64,000 nt of DNA from Hymenopus coronatus (lineage: Eukaryota; Arthropoda; Insecta; Mantodea; Hymenopodidae): NCBI GenBank assembly GCA_030762935.1, contig CM060892.1:85070827-85134826 (forward strand), read 5' to 3'. A model generated the notes under the pieces. The model saw only the letters and a program-made list of their open reading frames with translations. It had not been told where the DNA came from and did no database searches. Both the position numbers and the translations under genes were made by a program. Positions 37,501 to 51,692 of this stretch are shown here, piece by piece. The first letter of the stretch is position 1, and every line of letters begins with the position of its first letter.

Positions 37501-40500
37501 AGATTTTACCAAAGATATGAGGGGTAACTTTTCAAAACACAATAAGCCCACAAATACAAATTTTACAGGAGAGGCCAAAAACTGATATTGAGTAAAGTTT
37601 TATAGATAATGTATATTTAAACACTGGGATCTATTTAGAGTTCTGAATACAGAAAAATAGGATAATTGGCGAAAATCTCACTCTTTAATTAAAGCCACTG
37701 TTGCTAACTGAATTTTGAAAATTTGTGGACTTTTGCACCAATCAAAAGGACATGTTGTTTTGAAGCAAATTTATACAGAAATAATGCAAGAAAATAGCCT
37801 TTACTGCTCATTCTTAAACAGTTTAATTGATATAATGAAATCATAAATTGAAGAACATGTTTTCAAACATTTATTTAAACGATACAATGAAAATCACTCG
37901 CTCGTCTTAATATTATATGTTGTTTTTTGAGAAATATCCAGACATTTAAGCAATATGATTAAAATTATAATCAAGGAGAACAATTGAAAATATTATTTAA
38001 AATATACAATTCAAATCCTTACTTCTTTAATTATGTGTTCTTTTCTTAATTTTTTAAACTATATGCAATTTAAACTGAACCATTAATAATTCTCCAAATT
38101 CTTTTCATAGCTTATATTATAACTGTTAATAACTGAATCAAAGTTAGTTTTGCCCACCTGGGTAGTGTAGTGATAGCATGTCTGCTTCACATTCAAAAGG
38201 ACGTGAGTTCAAATCTCACTTAGGGTGAGTTACGCGGATAAGATTTTTTTTGGGGTTTTCCCTTATCCTGAGAAGACGAATGTCAAGTAATTTTAAGTTC
38301 CATGGACCCTGAGATCATTTGAGCATCATTTCACCAAGTTCATTCATCGTCCAATATGACCAACCAGGCTATAGGACGTTAAGCTAAAAAAAAAAAAAAG
38401 GTAGTTTTACTTTAAACATCCTGCAATATTTCTCTTATCTTTGTTTTTGTTTGGAGCATTATCCAGGGAATCTCTATAATAATAATTAAAAAAATGCTTT
38501 GATATTCATTAAATAAGGCAGTAAAAAGTTATCCTTTTTAAAAGTAAAGTGTTAAAATTTGTTGTGTCAAGTCTGAAAAAACAAAATAATACAGAGCAGA
38601 TATTACAAAAACAAAATTATAATATAAATATCACCAACAAAAGTAGTTTCACATACACTTTCTCATGCTCTTCTTCAGAGCATTTGATATCCAGGCTCCT
38701 CCTCCAAGCAACCACATTCATGTTGCAACATCTCTCTCGAGCACATCAACATAAAAGTTCAGACTTTCATCCTCCTTCAGCTAACACTAAAGCTTTGCTT
38801 CAGAAGCACAATTAAGTGTGACTTAAGAGTGTGTATCTAACTGACAGTATTTGGATCAGGTATCTGATCAGCTGATACACTTCTTTTCAGCAGGAAACAT
38901 AGTTTTTTGAGGCATCATTCAGTCTGTATAAGGGTTCCATTTTAAAAACAATGAAAGTGTTATTCCCTTTGAATTTCTTTTTCAAAATTACATGTTGCAT
39001 GTCTCTTATACCCACTGGCTTCTTCAGAACATCGCAGAGGCTCTTGAAGTTTAAAATATTCCAGTCTATACCTAACTTGTGAACGTTTCCCATTTTCTCA
39101 TAAATTTTATGATATTGCTCAGGAGTTAATATTTCAGATTGTTTCCAAAGACTCTACTCCACTATGCTGAAAAGGCAGTCCACAGGCAAGTAGGAGTGGC
39201 CATGCACTGGGACTGTAATGCATACTTTTTTAATTGAGTCTGAGGATTTTTTTAGAAACCACCAATACAAAGAACGAACTATGTGGGCATTTCTGTTCTG
39301 CCCAGCGCTGCCTTTACAAAATAATCTTATGGCTGAGATATGTTCATCATATCTATGCTTACTTAGAACATCTATCAAAGCTGAAGCTACTTCATTTGTT
39401 CCACGACCAGTCTGGTTGTCACGCCAGCAATAGAAGTTTGGAGACTTATTTTGTATGTCTGTAATGCAGAGAGCATAATATGACAGTTGTCGTGCATAGT
39501 ATACCTTGCCAATAATAAGTTATGGCAAGGGTTTAACTTGCTGTAGATCGAAGCATAAATGCGAAGCAGTTGGGTAGTTTTTCATTCATAAGTTAAAAAA
39601 AAAAAAATGTTTTGCTCTCATTCTATGGGCTGCAAGCTCTGCTTCCCCTTTTTGTATTTTGCCAGAATCTTTAGTAAGTTTCATTTCATGTTTCATTCTA
39701 CAGCAATAGCTACAGACATCTACTGCAGGATCACCAAATCCCAAATTAAAATGATTAGAGAAGGTTTATTGAAGAACCACTTTTTTACCTTTAATGAATC
39801 AGGAACACTCTCATTATGCATTTTAAAGAGCTTTGTGATATTCATTTCTGAAGGAAGATAGTCTTTTACTTTTTTGTCTGTTGTAGTGAGTTTTCCTAGC
39901 TCTCAAATTTGACTCACATTTTCTTTCTTTGAAATGTTTTTTTACTTTCTCTATACTTACTATATATATAGTGTATGCTGAAGGTATTGTGTGTGTCTGT
40001 GGACAGCATAGCTCAAAAACTAAAAGACTGTTAAATAACAAACTTGGTATTTAACTTTATTGTGTATTTAAGTTTACTGTCTTCCAAGGATGCAACATGA
40101 ATATTTTCAGGAAATTCCCCCATTCCAGACTATCCTTTACATAAAAAAAGTTTTGAACATTTTGCTTATCTCAAAAATGGCTGTAATGATTTTGATTAAA
40201 ATACTGTATATTAAAGTTATTCACCACAGAAATATAGTGTATATTTTGAATTTTCTGGGAAAAGTCTCTGAAGAGCACTGTATTCTGGTTGATTTTTTCA
40301 TAATTTTGCATAACAGTTAAACTGTAAGAGATAGACAAAAGCTTACTACACAAAAAAGCAGATCTCATTAAAACACCTAATTTATGTCATATGCATATTT
40401 GTTGTTGAGTTGACCATTTCCAAGATATTCCTTGGGTACAGGATGAACAGTATATCCACCCCTCACAGCCAGTATTGCCCATGCAGGACCCGTGGTAGAT

Positions 40501-43500
40501 TTAACTATCAAGATGAGAATAAATATAACAACTGCAACAAATGAAATTGCTTTCAATTGTAAAATACTTATAATTTTCTCAGATAGGAAGTGTCAGTTTT
40601 TCTTTTGTTCTTCCCCTGGCCAAGCACAGAAGCCAATTTCAATGACAATTGCATAATGATAGCTTTAAAACATTTGACTATCGCTTTAGCATAGCAATTC
40701 CTTTAGTTTCTTTCTACTTATAAGGAACTAAATAATAAGCACATTCTGCTAATGCTTATCTTGATTAGCATGGTGTAGAAAGAAGAATAACCTTATGTAA
40801 GAAGTCTGTTTGTAGAATAGTTAGATAAAGTCATACGCGTATAACACATAACATTTTTTGTTTGCTTTGAACAAGAAAATGCTTACTTCAGGGAACCTGC
40901 TATGCAGATATTTTAAATATGTTTGCATCCATATATCCATGTGATCAGTTGCTTTCATCAAGGAAGATGAGCAAGACTAAAGAAAGAAGTAAGCTTAGCT
41001 ATCAAAACCTAAAATTTGCTTTATCACTTGTGAGTATACAGGCAATAATGCCAATTATTGATAAAATAGTAAACTCTAAAAGAGCAATAAGGTCTTATAC
41101 GATGGATTGAAAGGAACATTTATCTAATTAGAACAAGACAGTTAACAGGTTATTTTTAATTGAAATTAGTTAATAAATACATCACTTTTAAACTTATTTA
41201 CATGTTAAAAATCAGCATATATATTTTGTTTTAGGTGTTTTCATTACAGCCATACTTAGCCCAAAAATATGAAATAATCCCTTTAATACTATTTTACTTT
41301 AAGATAATTCTGCTAATATTTTTATTGCTTAATTGTTTGTAAAATAAAAAAAGCACTTAGGAAATATACTGCATGTCTCATAAAAAGTGTTTCGATCATC
41401 CACCACAACTAATTATTATTACATTTTTTATAAGAATTTCTTATTCATTGATTGTACAGTTCATCCAGTGATGCACAATGTAAATATGTCTAAGCCTGAA
41501 GAAGATAACAAATAACTCACCCACACAGATAACAACATTAGAAGCCAATGGTTTTAATCCCAGACAGCACAAGCATGCCATAGTCAATAGTCTCACCCAT
41601 AGGATAGTTAACTTACCGTTGAATAATATAGAATACACTAAAGAATATATGGAAATCATCAGGATAGCAGAATGTAATAACTTTAACAGAGAAATGGCTA
41701 ACAAGAAAACTCATAAATTCAAAAAACAAAAATACTTGAAAGAAATCACAACACTCAAAAATCAGAAACAGGATATGTAACATAAGAAGTCTACCTTCAA
41801 TCCCACTGCTATGCATAAATTCCAAAAGATTTTAAAAAAACATAATATCATTTGGCTCTTCAGAACTTATTAAATCCCACAAACCACAAACAAACAAAAA
41901 ACCAGGGTATATCACATTAAAGGTTTAGATTGTGACAAGATCTACATAGGAAAAACTAAGAGAAGTTTAAAGACTGGACAAAAACAACATTTCATGAACA
42001 TTAGATATAAACAGACAGACAAATCAGTAGTAGTCGACCATTTTTGGACAACCAACCATAACATCAGTGAAGATATCAAACTCTTAAAGACCACAAGAAA
42101 TTTTAAGGAGTTGGAGTTTTGGGAGAAGATCCCCATTAAGAAGAATGATGGACAAGTCATGAAATTTGAGATTGCAAAATACATAAACTTTTATTCAAAA
42201 TGGTTTCAATTAATGCCACCAAATGATACATCACCAACCAAACCATTACCAGATGCTTGAGCTAGTCAACAGCCATTGATAATGTAGACAAAGGCCTATG
42301 AAAGCATGTTCCTGCATTAATTGTATGGTGAGTAAAAAGATTGAGTGTTCAATTGACTACATCTCAAAAACATTATGTCTAAACTTGCTTAATTGCTAAT
42401 TGAATATTATAATAATAACAAGAACAAACAAATAAAAATTAACAATAATACTAACAATAAACAGTATAAGTAATATAATTCATAAAAGACTATATTTACA
42501 ACATTTGAAATCAATTTATGTTGCAAAGTTACTCCCGTGCAGTTACAGGAAATGCCACTGAATTTAGAAGCAACCTGTTGCTCAGCTTTCCTTGTAGCAG
42601 ATGGTAACAAGAGTGGTGCGGGTAAATTAGTTCCCAAAGTTACTCATTGATGATGCCTGATCTAAACCACACCATCCCTTCTCCATTGTGATGAGAAAGC
42701 TCTTGAATAATGAGGGAGATAGAGAAAATACCCTGAACAAAATGCTCAAGGAATAGATCTGGAAGCTTTTGAAATCCTTTTTAACCTGAAACAATTAGAA
42801 CAATAAAAAAAGTGTTTAATGATCTCATAGCTGGAAAAATGCTATAACTCTGTCTCAGGAAGAGTAGGAACTAATGTGCTTTTTGTTAAAGAAGTTTCTA
42901 GTATGAACAAAGGTTTGAAAGTTCAGATTTAACTTTACTAATGAATGTTATTCAGATAGCATGGATAGGAAAAGCAATTGAAGAGCTGATAGAATAAAAT
43001 TTGCTGTAAATATGATCAGGATGTTTAATGTACAAATACTGTCTGCATGTGGGAATCAAAAATCATAGTTTATTTAAATATGAACATATAAGGTTACAGT
43101 TAAGGAAAGTGCTGTAATGGCGACTCTTTCAAATGGTTTTTCAACTTATAGGAAAATGATCCTAAATAAACTTCTGAAATTTTGCTAGGCTGTTTAATGT
43201 GTCACTGTCTGCTTGTGCTTCACCTCATCTCTTTATTCTCAGATCTAATTCCAACTGGATAAAGCAATGGACAGACATACACCCATCAAATCAAAATTTC
43301 CTGAAAGAGAGGATGAAAGAAGAATGGACAAATTTCCACTATTATATGAGGAACTTTATTCAGATTATCCAGAAGATTAAATTAAAAGGAAAACAAAAAT
43401 GCCTATAAAATATAACAATCATATTTACTTTATTTTCTGTAGTACCTATAATTTGCTTTATGCCTAATTATTTTTGTGAGCAAAAAAATATCAATCCTTT

Positions 43501-44393
43501 TGTGGTGTTACATAGTGTTGCATTATATCCTCTCTAAGATGATAACATCTTCATTTTTTATCAAATGATGTGTATAGCTACGCATTTCAACCAAAGTGAA
43601 AAAGTCACTGTTTGTTATTTAAATGTAGTAAGAATACCTAGTCTGCCATGCATAATTATTTAAGGGATTCAACGTAAATGCATGATTCTTAGAAACTCTT
43701 TTCTTTTGAATTTTACATAATTATAATGTAAGCTGTTTCACTATGATATTTTAAAGTACATTGATGCTTTCCATTACAGCTATAGATTTTATTTTTATTT
43801 TCTCCCAATACAGCAGTTTTTGTTGTTGTTGTCATCATCATCATCATCATTATTATTTCTTTTGTATTGTTTTTTGCAGATCTCACCCTGGACAAATCTG
43901 AAAACTCTGAATCACGCAAGTTTTGCCCTGTTGGAAAACTTCTTCCAGGAGTGCATGTAGTCATAATGGATGAAGAAATGAATGTAAAGCCTGTAGGAGT
44001 GCCGGGTGAGGTATGTTCTGCTATCACAAGCATCTGTTACAAAAATTTAAAATTTCAGCAAATATAAATTTGCTCTTGCTTAGTACAGAAGTTAGGGATG
44101 GCTTTTGCACACAGCATTTTCACATTTCATTTTACAGGTCACATTTATTATTCTGTTATCAGCATAGGAATTATGAATAGGATATTATAGGCAATATGAA
44201 AACAAATTCTGACTTGTAGCATTCATCTGACTTGCTGCACTTACTGTTCTACAAACTTTTCTTACAAAACTTATTGTATCTTTTTGTTAATGCAGATAAG
44301 CTTTCAATTCACATTTAAATGCTGTGTCATAGGATACAGCAGATAAGGCAATAGTCAGATATTTAATTGCCTTCCTGAAAACGGTTAATTCCA

Positions 44394-44431
<38 letters not shown>

Positions 44432-47400
44432 GAGAGAAAAAAAAAGAATGAAATAAATTGATTTGGCATAAAGTGTGCTTTTCAAAATCTATATTTTTTT
44501 TTTTGTAGTAAGATTTTGTCTGTCTCTTATGGTCTGTCTGTCTAATATACAACAAGTACACCTAAAATGGAAATTAAGTGACATAAATGAATGATGCAAT
44601 ATTTTAATGTCTTATGTATGCCATTTTTGAGTTATTAGTGTTTTATACTTATTTTATCACTTCTGATATGTTAATTTAAAAAGCTCCTTGTACTAAATGG
44701 TTCATTGTATCTGTCACAAGTTTTATTTTGACCTTGAAAACCTAACTTTTAAGACATTCATGTCCAGATATTGAGTTATTTTAGTTAGTGTACATGACAA
44801 ACTACACATGTTTTATATAATTCAAAATCTTCTCTTTGAATTAACACGTTGCCAGGAAAGCTTCAGTTCTTATTTTATGTTTTATATATTTCATAAACAA
44901 AATATTTAGAAAATATTTAATTGAAAATGAAGTGCTTAGTATTGATTATAATAACACAAGTAGTTTAAATCCTTAATGTCATAAACACTCCTGAAGATTT
45001 CAAACATTAATTTAAAAAGTATGGCAAGCATAGTTTTGGAAAAGAAATAAGGTGATAAATGAGAAAAGTTGCTTAAAATTTATACTATTTGCTTATGTGA
45101 TGTAGGTGCTTTTAAACTGGATTGAAGCTTTAAAAATTCACTTGAAAATAATGCATAATTATTATATGAAGAAGGTTATAATTTTTTTGCCAAACTTTGG
45201 TGTTATATTACCTTGAATTTGAAATTAAAGCATACATCAAAGGTTTGTGAGTATATACATATATTCTGTTAAATTCACTATAGACAAGTAATACAACATT
45301 TATAGTTTCATTTCGTTTTATAATTGGCTTACCCTCCCCATAAGTATAGGACTGACATGCCCTAGGACTTACAAGCCAATGTCTAGGGGTCAGAAGCCGC
45401 TGGGGAGCCTATGGCACGAAACCACAGAATGGAGAACCTGTTACAAGGGGTTGGCCCGTAGTGAGGTATGAGCATGAGGAAGTGGATGATATGAAATGTA
45501 AGCAAAATTGATGATTGGAAAGGTGATGATGGAGCAATTGGTGGAATGGGTGGTGGGGGAAACCAGGGGACCTGGAACAAATCTGCCCAGATGCTGCTTC
45601 GTCCACTATGAGTCCTACATGCGGCGCTTGGGATCGAACCCAAGTCGCCTGAATGGGAGGCGAGCAGTCTAACCACTCAACCACTTACACTTTTGGTACA
45701 CAGATAATTGAGTCACTGCATTTATGTCACGTTCTCTACAAACACCACTCACTAGATTGATCTTTAACTCACTTCTCGAGCACTTGTCATCATTTCCTTC
45801 TATAGTCTGTACTAGCCTCTGAAGGTTCTAGTATTAGAAATTATTAGAATATTACGTTTTGTCCATTAGAGAGAGAATACTCTAGAAGAAGAATGTTCTC
45901 GGCCTGGGGAGAAAGAAGGTTTGAGAGATCTTGCAGGTAAACTCACAAAGGCCTTTGTTTTCCTGGCTATTGTGACTGTTCGCTCTATTGTTACAGTGGG
46001 CCAGGCAGGGATCCCTTCAGCAGTCACTCGGTCCTACACTCCAACATTACGCTGCTCCCTCCTCAATGCTGGCCGTCTCGGCTAGCATTGTCCAAGCAGA
46101 CTAGACTTTCTTGGCACACTACCAACATCTTCTCTAAGGGTGCGGTCGATTACATATTGATCCATTTCCAAATGGTGCGGTCCTGGCCATAGTTGTTGGT
46201 ACCTGGGCCTATGCCCCTTGGTTTGGGTTCGGCGATACAACACCTAAACTCCCTGGAAATTTTCCCTGCTGACTTGTAACAGTTCTCCATCTCCTCGCTT
46301 CTCCCTGGTGAACCAGACTGGTTCTCTTGATAGCTGGTCCACAATATGCACCCTTGCAGTCACTGCGACTCCTAGCATGATCACATCCTCCTTCAGGGTT
46401 GAGGACTCCAGGATGTTGTTCGGCACTCCGGAGCGCCACTTCGTCTTTGCCGAGTCGTCCTATGTCTTCCTGCCTATGTCAACCGTCGCATTTTGGCTCC
46501 CAGGAGCATCCAGTCCCATTATCACCTCCTCAGCCACCCTCGCGACGATCACCCACAGCCTTATGGCTCTCCATCCCAAGGTTAACTTCAACAACACCTC
46601 CTTCTCCACTGGCAAGGTTTCGCCCAATGCCATTACTATCTCACAAGGCCGATTCGGTTCCCTGGTCAGCAAGTCCTCAGCCTCGTCAGGTTCTAATTAT
46701 GATCACAACTACACCGGTATCCGGCACAATCTCAATAGTATCCAATAATCCACAATGAACTGTCTTCCATCCCTCTGTCTAAGGCACAGCGTTAACAAGG
46801 AGACGGCGATGACGACTCTGGTGTGCCCCTCACCATGTCAGGCCTCCTTTGTGTCCCGTCTGCCGGTCGGCTAGATTGCTGACATTGTCTCACTATGTGT
46901 CCCGGACGTCTGCATCCCCAACATTCCCAGTCCAATGCTCTCTTCTCAGTCACTTACAGTCCTTCATCAGATGTCTGGGTCGGCCACATCCCAGCACATA
47001 CCACTATAAACTCGTTTCAATGTCCATGAGTTGATCCCCATTCTCCCTGGCACTGAGCACTCTTGATCTTCTCGGTTAGGACAGTCATTACCCCGGCATA
47101 CATTCTCTTTTCTATCTGCAGGCGATGCATGTTCATTGTCTTGGTGTGGGCAGTCTCTTGCTAGATGTTCTGGATGGCCACACCCCCAACACATTCCATT
47201 CGATAAACACCATTGGTCCTGTGTGGTTCCTTCGTTCTTGTCATAGCAAATGCTCCTGCTCCTCCTCAGAGCTTTTGTTACCCGACTGCCTCCATCCTCA
47301 GTGCAGCTGTTAGTGCCTTGTGAATGGTCTTGTACTTGTCAAGTATCAGACGCTCTTTTATCTCGGTGTCATGTATCCCATCAAAAAAAAAGAGTAGGCA

Positions 47401-50368
47401 GCTTCATGGGAGATGTAACAGGAGGTCCACCAGAGCTTTGGTTACTAACTGAACATTTTTGCATTTTATAAGCAATTTTCTGAAGAAAAAAAACTAGGCA
47501 AGAGTTACACAAAGTAATATCAAATAAAAAACTTTAAGAGGTATTGAACCCCATATTTAATTGAACCTTTTTAAATCTTGGATAAGATATTTCATACCTT
47601 TTACAACTTCATGTATTTCATGCTCAGTATATTGTGCTTAATTTTGGGTATTAAACATTATTTGTTTAGATCTATGTTGGAGGTCCAACTCTGGCAATTG
47701 GTTACTTAAATCGACCAGATTTGAATGCCCAAAGATTCATACCACGTCCTGAGCATGTATCTTCATTGGTGGGAGATAGGTTATACAGGACTGGTGACTG
47801 GGGTTACATGCTGAGTGATGGCAATTTAGAAATCTGTGGAAGATGCGACTCCATGGTGAAAATTCGAGGTTACAGCATTGAGATACAGGTATAATTTTTT
47901 ACTCTTTATGTTCTAAAGGTCGTCAGATTACAAATATTGCAGAATAATTTGGTATTAAATCTTCTAATAATATCAAATTAAATTATTAATTTAATGAGAT
48001 GAGTTTCAATTAACAAATTGTATTTAATACTAAGCCTCTGTTCTGCTTTCAATCTCTAAGATGAATAAGAAAATACAGCAGTATGTCTAACTCTAGTTTA
48101 ATTCGGGCATAATACAAAGGATTAACCAACTTTCAAACAGCTGTAAGAGATAACCAATTTTAGTGAATAGATTTATTTCAGATTCTAATGTATAAGTAAT
48201 ATTTGAGTCAAAGATCTCAGTATTTAAATGCTACAAGGAAATATATATATAAAAAAATAATTGTTGATGATAATAAGAACAAGTTTAATGAATTAATGAA
48301 CTCACAGACTTTCACCTCAAGAAAAAATATATTAACTTTCGAATAAATCATAACATTCAAAGCTCTCTCTCCCCCTCCCTTTCCCTCTTTCCCCTACCCC
48401 TCTCTCTCTCCCCTCCCCCTTCTCAACCTCCTGCCCCTCCCTCTTCCTTCTCCCTCTCTCTCTCACCCTCTCTCTCTGGAGCAGAAAAAAATACCTGTCG
48501 TATTTGTGAATGAACTTAAAAAAAAATAAATAAGACCAGGAACCTTACCAACCTTGCATGTTCTGTAAAACCACAAGATAATAGGAACAGTGTATTGATA
48601 ATGAAAGAACATATGTTAAGGTCATTAAGCATTATAAGGTCCTCTCTATCCTAACGTTTGTGTTATAGCATATCTAAAACATAAAAATCTGATGTATTCC
48701 ACTCACATGACTTTCTCTACATCTCTGCTACGAATTATTGTTAAAAAGCTTAATGCTTCTTTTTACTTCATAGTAATCAAGAAAAAATTAGCAGAAATAG
48801 TCTTATTACTTGCTTCCATACAAGTAGAAGGGAAATAAGGGAGTAGCATGTGCTAAAGTATTAGTCAAAAGCTACTTGTTATGTGATTGATGTTCCTTTG
48901 TTTGTATGGACAGGAGTGGACAAATTCCTGTATGAGAAGTTTTTTAAAACTGAAACCAGTAAGAAGAAATATCTAAAAAGTATTCCACTCCATGAAAAAA
49001 ATGTATATAACATAAATTGTGGGTTTTAACGAGCTCTACATTCTCTGTTATGTAAGTTTTTGGCTATCTCTTATGGTTTGCCAGTTATACAAAATTCCGT
49101 AAAATTCATTCAGAATAAAGTAGTCTTCAGAAGCTATTTCCAGAAAATTCAAGATATACATTTCATTTGTCATATTTATATCTTTAATATATGATATTTT
49201 AATCAAAATTGTTGGAGCCATTTTTGAGAAAATAACATTTTCGAAAATTTTTCCATGTAAAGAGTAGTTGGGGGTGGGGGGATTTTCTTGAAAATCTTTG
49301 TGTTGCAGTCTTGAAAAATACTGAACTTATGCTGTTCACACACACGCACACACACGCACACACGCATGCACACTTTTTCTAAAAATGCTTTTTTTTGGAC
49401 TCAGGGGGACCCAAAATATATATTTCTGGTGAAATCTCGGTCTCAAATTATTGGGTACATTACAATACTTTCTTTATACACTATGTATGTAGTATGTGTA
49501 GATAAAGTAAAAGTGTATTGGCTCTTATGGCGACCTAGTATAATATTAGTAAATGAGCAAGTGGGACAAGGAGGGATACAAAAGTGAACAAAACACGGAA
49601 ATAGGTGAGAAGTGCTAAGAAGAAATAAACAGTAAAGTTAAGAAAGAATGCAATTAAAAGGGTTGTGTGTTCCATTCACATGTGTTTCTCTGCCTGTTAT
49701 GCAAACAAACTGTTCTTACAAAAGATTATTTTTTATCTATATCATGCTAATCGAGATAAACATTAGTAGAAATTGTCTAATTACTTGCTTCCTTCTAAGC
49801 AGAAGGGAAAATAAGGGAATACACTAGGCTAGATTGATAGTCAAATCTTTTATCGCTATGTGAACAATTGAAGTTTGGTCGACTTTGTGCAGCCAGAAGT
49901 AAAAACAAAAGAAAGATGAAATGAAAAGTGGCTTCCCGTTTGAGAAAAGCTGTACAGTTTAAAATTGAAACCAATAATAGGAATATCTCAGAAACGGTCA
50001 CCCCTACAAAAAAAGTGTATGGCATAAATTATGTATTTTTTGTGTGGTAAGTTTTTGCCTGTCTCTTACAGTTTACCACATAGGCAAACTTTTCCAGAAT
50101 ATAGAGGTCTTCATAGGTTATTCCCAGAAATTTCAAGCTATACATTTTATGGTATGTAAATAAATATCTTTAATATACAGTACTTTAATTAAAATCATTA
50201 GAGCCATTTTTGAGAAAACAGAAATTTATAATTTTTTTCCATGTAAAGGGTAGTTTGGGGTGACAGGATTTTCTTGAAAATCTTTGTGTCGCATCCTTGG
50301 AAGATTCTAATCTTTAATACCAAGTTTGTTATTTAACTCTCTTTTCATTTTTGAGCATGCTGTCATAT

Positions 50369-50405
<37 letters not shown>

Positions 50406-51656
50406 GAGATATATTTTTTAATCTTTTTTGGGTTCAGTGGACCTCAAAACATAAATTTCCAGTGAAATCTTGGTGAAATGCTAATACTAAGGCAAAATTT
50501 TTAAAATTTGCAATAATGTGTTGGAAAAAGGAGAAATACATTTAAAAATTCATTCAATATTAGCATTTTTAGAGTTTCCACATATTAAAGCACCATAAGA
50601 TTTGATGCAAATGAATGTATGCATACTACAGAGATAAAAGTGCTTTATTTGGAAAATTCAAAAAGGGGGGAAATACAGTTTTTATTTCTTCAATTTAATT
50701 ATGTGAATATTGCATTTCAAGTTTCTCTCCAACCATGTAAACCAAGAAATGTTCTTTATGTGTGGCTCATACATTTTTCATTAAGCACTGTATTAAAGCC
50801 ATCACTTTGGCTTCCATGTGTATTGTGAAATGGCCTCTGTCTTTTCTGTATTTAATACCAATCTATTTCCTTCAAACCACTTGCTTAATTTATTTGCTGA
50901 ACCTTCATCAGTTAAGGAAAATAGATTAGGGCTGGTAACAAATATGCTAAGATACCATATGCAAAGAGCGTGTGTTTACAGTTCAGATTGCTACAGATGA
51001 AGAGGGTCTGCATAAAAGGAATGGTGGTGATTCAAATAGTACAATGGTAACCAAATATTTTGTCTTGTATAATTAAAAACAGAAACAATATATGCATTGT
51101 CTTAAGTGAATTTACAGGCAATATAGCTAACAGCAAGTAACTAAAATCAGCTTTAATAACTATAAAAGAAAATCATAATATTATGTAAAGAACAATATTT
51201 TTGCATCTGTGCAAAGGGCACTGACTTTAGCATACACAACCTACAGATACTCAAGTAGTGAGAGTGTTAATAAAGTGAAGAAATATATGTATACTGTAGT
51301 CAAACAATAATATTTCAAGTTTTACGTAAAAGTACTTAGGTAAGGATAAGAAATTTAATGTTGCTCTGAAAAAGTACTTGTTGATGAGAGCACTTTATAG
51401 TATAGATGAGCTAGGCTTTATTGTTAACCAACTATAGAATTTAGTGCCATGCAAGATGCTGCCACGGTAGAGCAGTGGTCAGAGCAACTGGATGGAAAAC
51501 AGATCTGTGGCTCAAATCCCAACTATGACATTGAATTTTTCAGTCTTACTCTACCTCTCCAACTTGTGTCCTACACACGACTGGTGTGAAATAAATAATT
51601 AATTCGCATCTTTTGACCATTTGTTGTAATTATTAGTATTAGTATTATTGACAGTA

Positions 51657-51692
<36 letters not shown>

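Larger units (their letters stand above)
36287..43879 (+). other. Intron 6 (7593 bp, the longest)
   Basis: Contains two family X copies, a tRNA-type SINE, a decayed DDE-type element gene and a Penelope-like fragment, listed separately. 36290-37435, 37535-38150 and 42290-43815 show nothing I can identify. Confidence 0.8.
44011..47669 (+). other. Intron 7 (3659 bp)
   Basis: Contains a family X fragment with a pure A run, a tRNA-type SINE and a GC-richer Ty3-type retroelement remnant. 44550-45340 shows nothing recognisable. Confidence 0.8.

Noticed and set aside
46308..46758. 146-codon plus-strand open frame
   Set aside because: It lies antisense to the Gag/protease remnant, which has recognisable motifs on the minus strand. 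The plus frame is a shadow.
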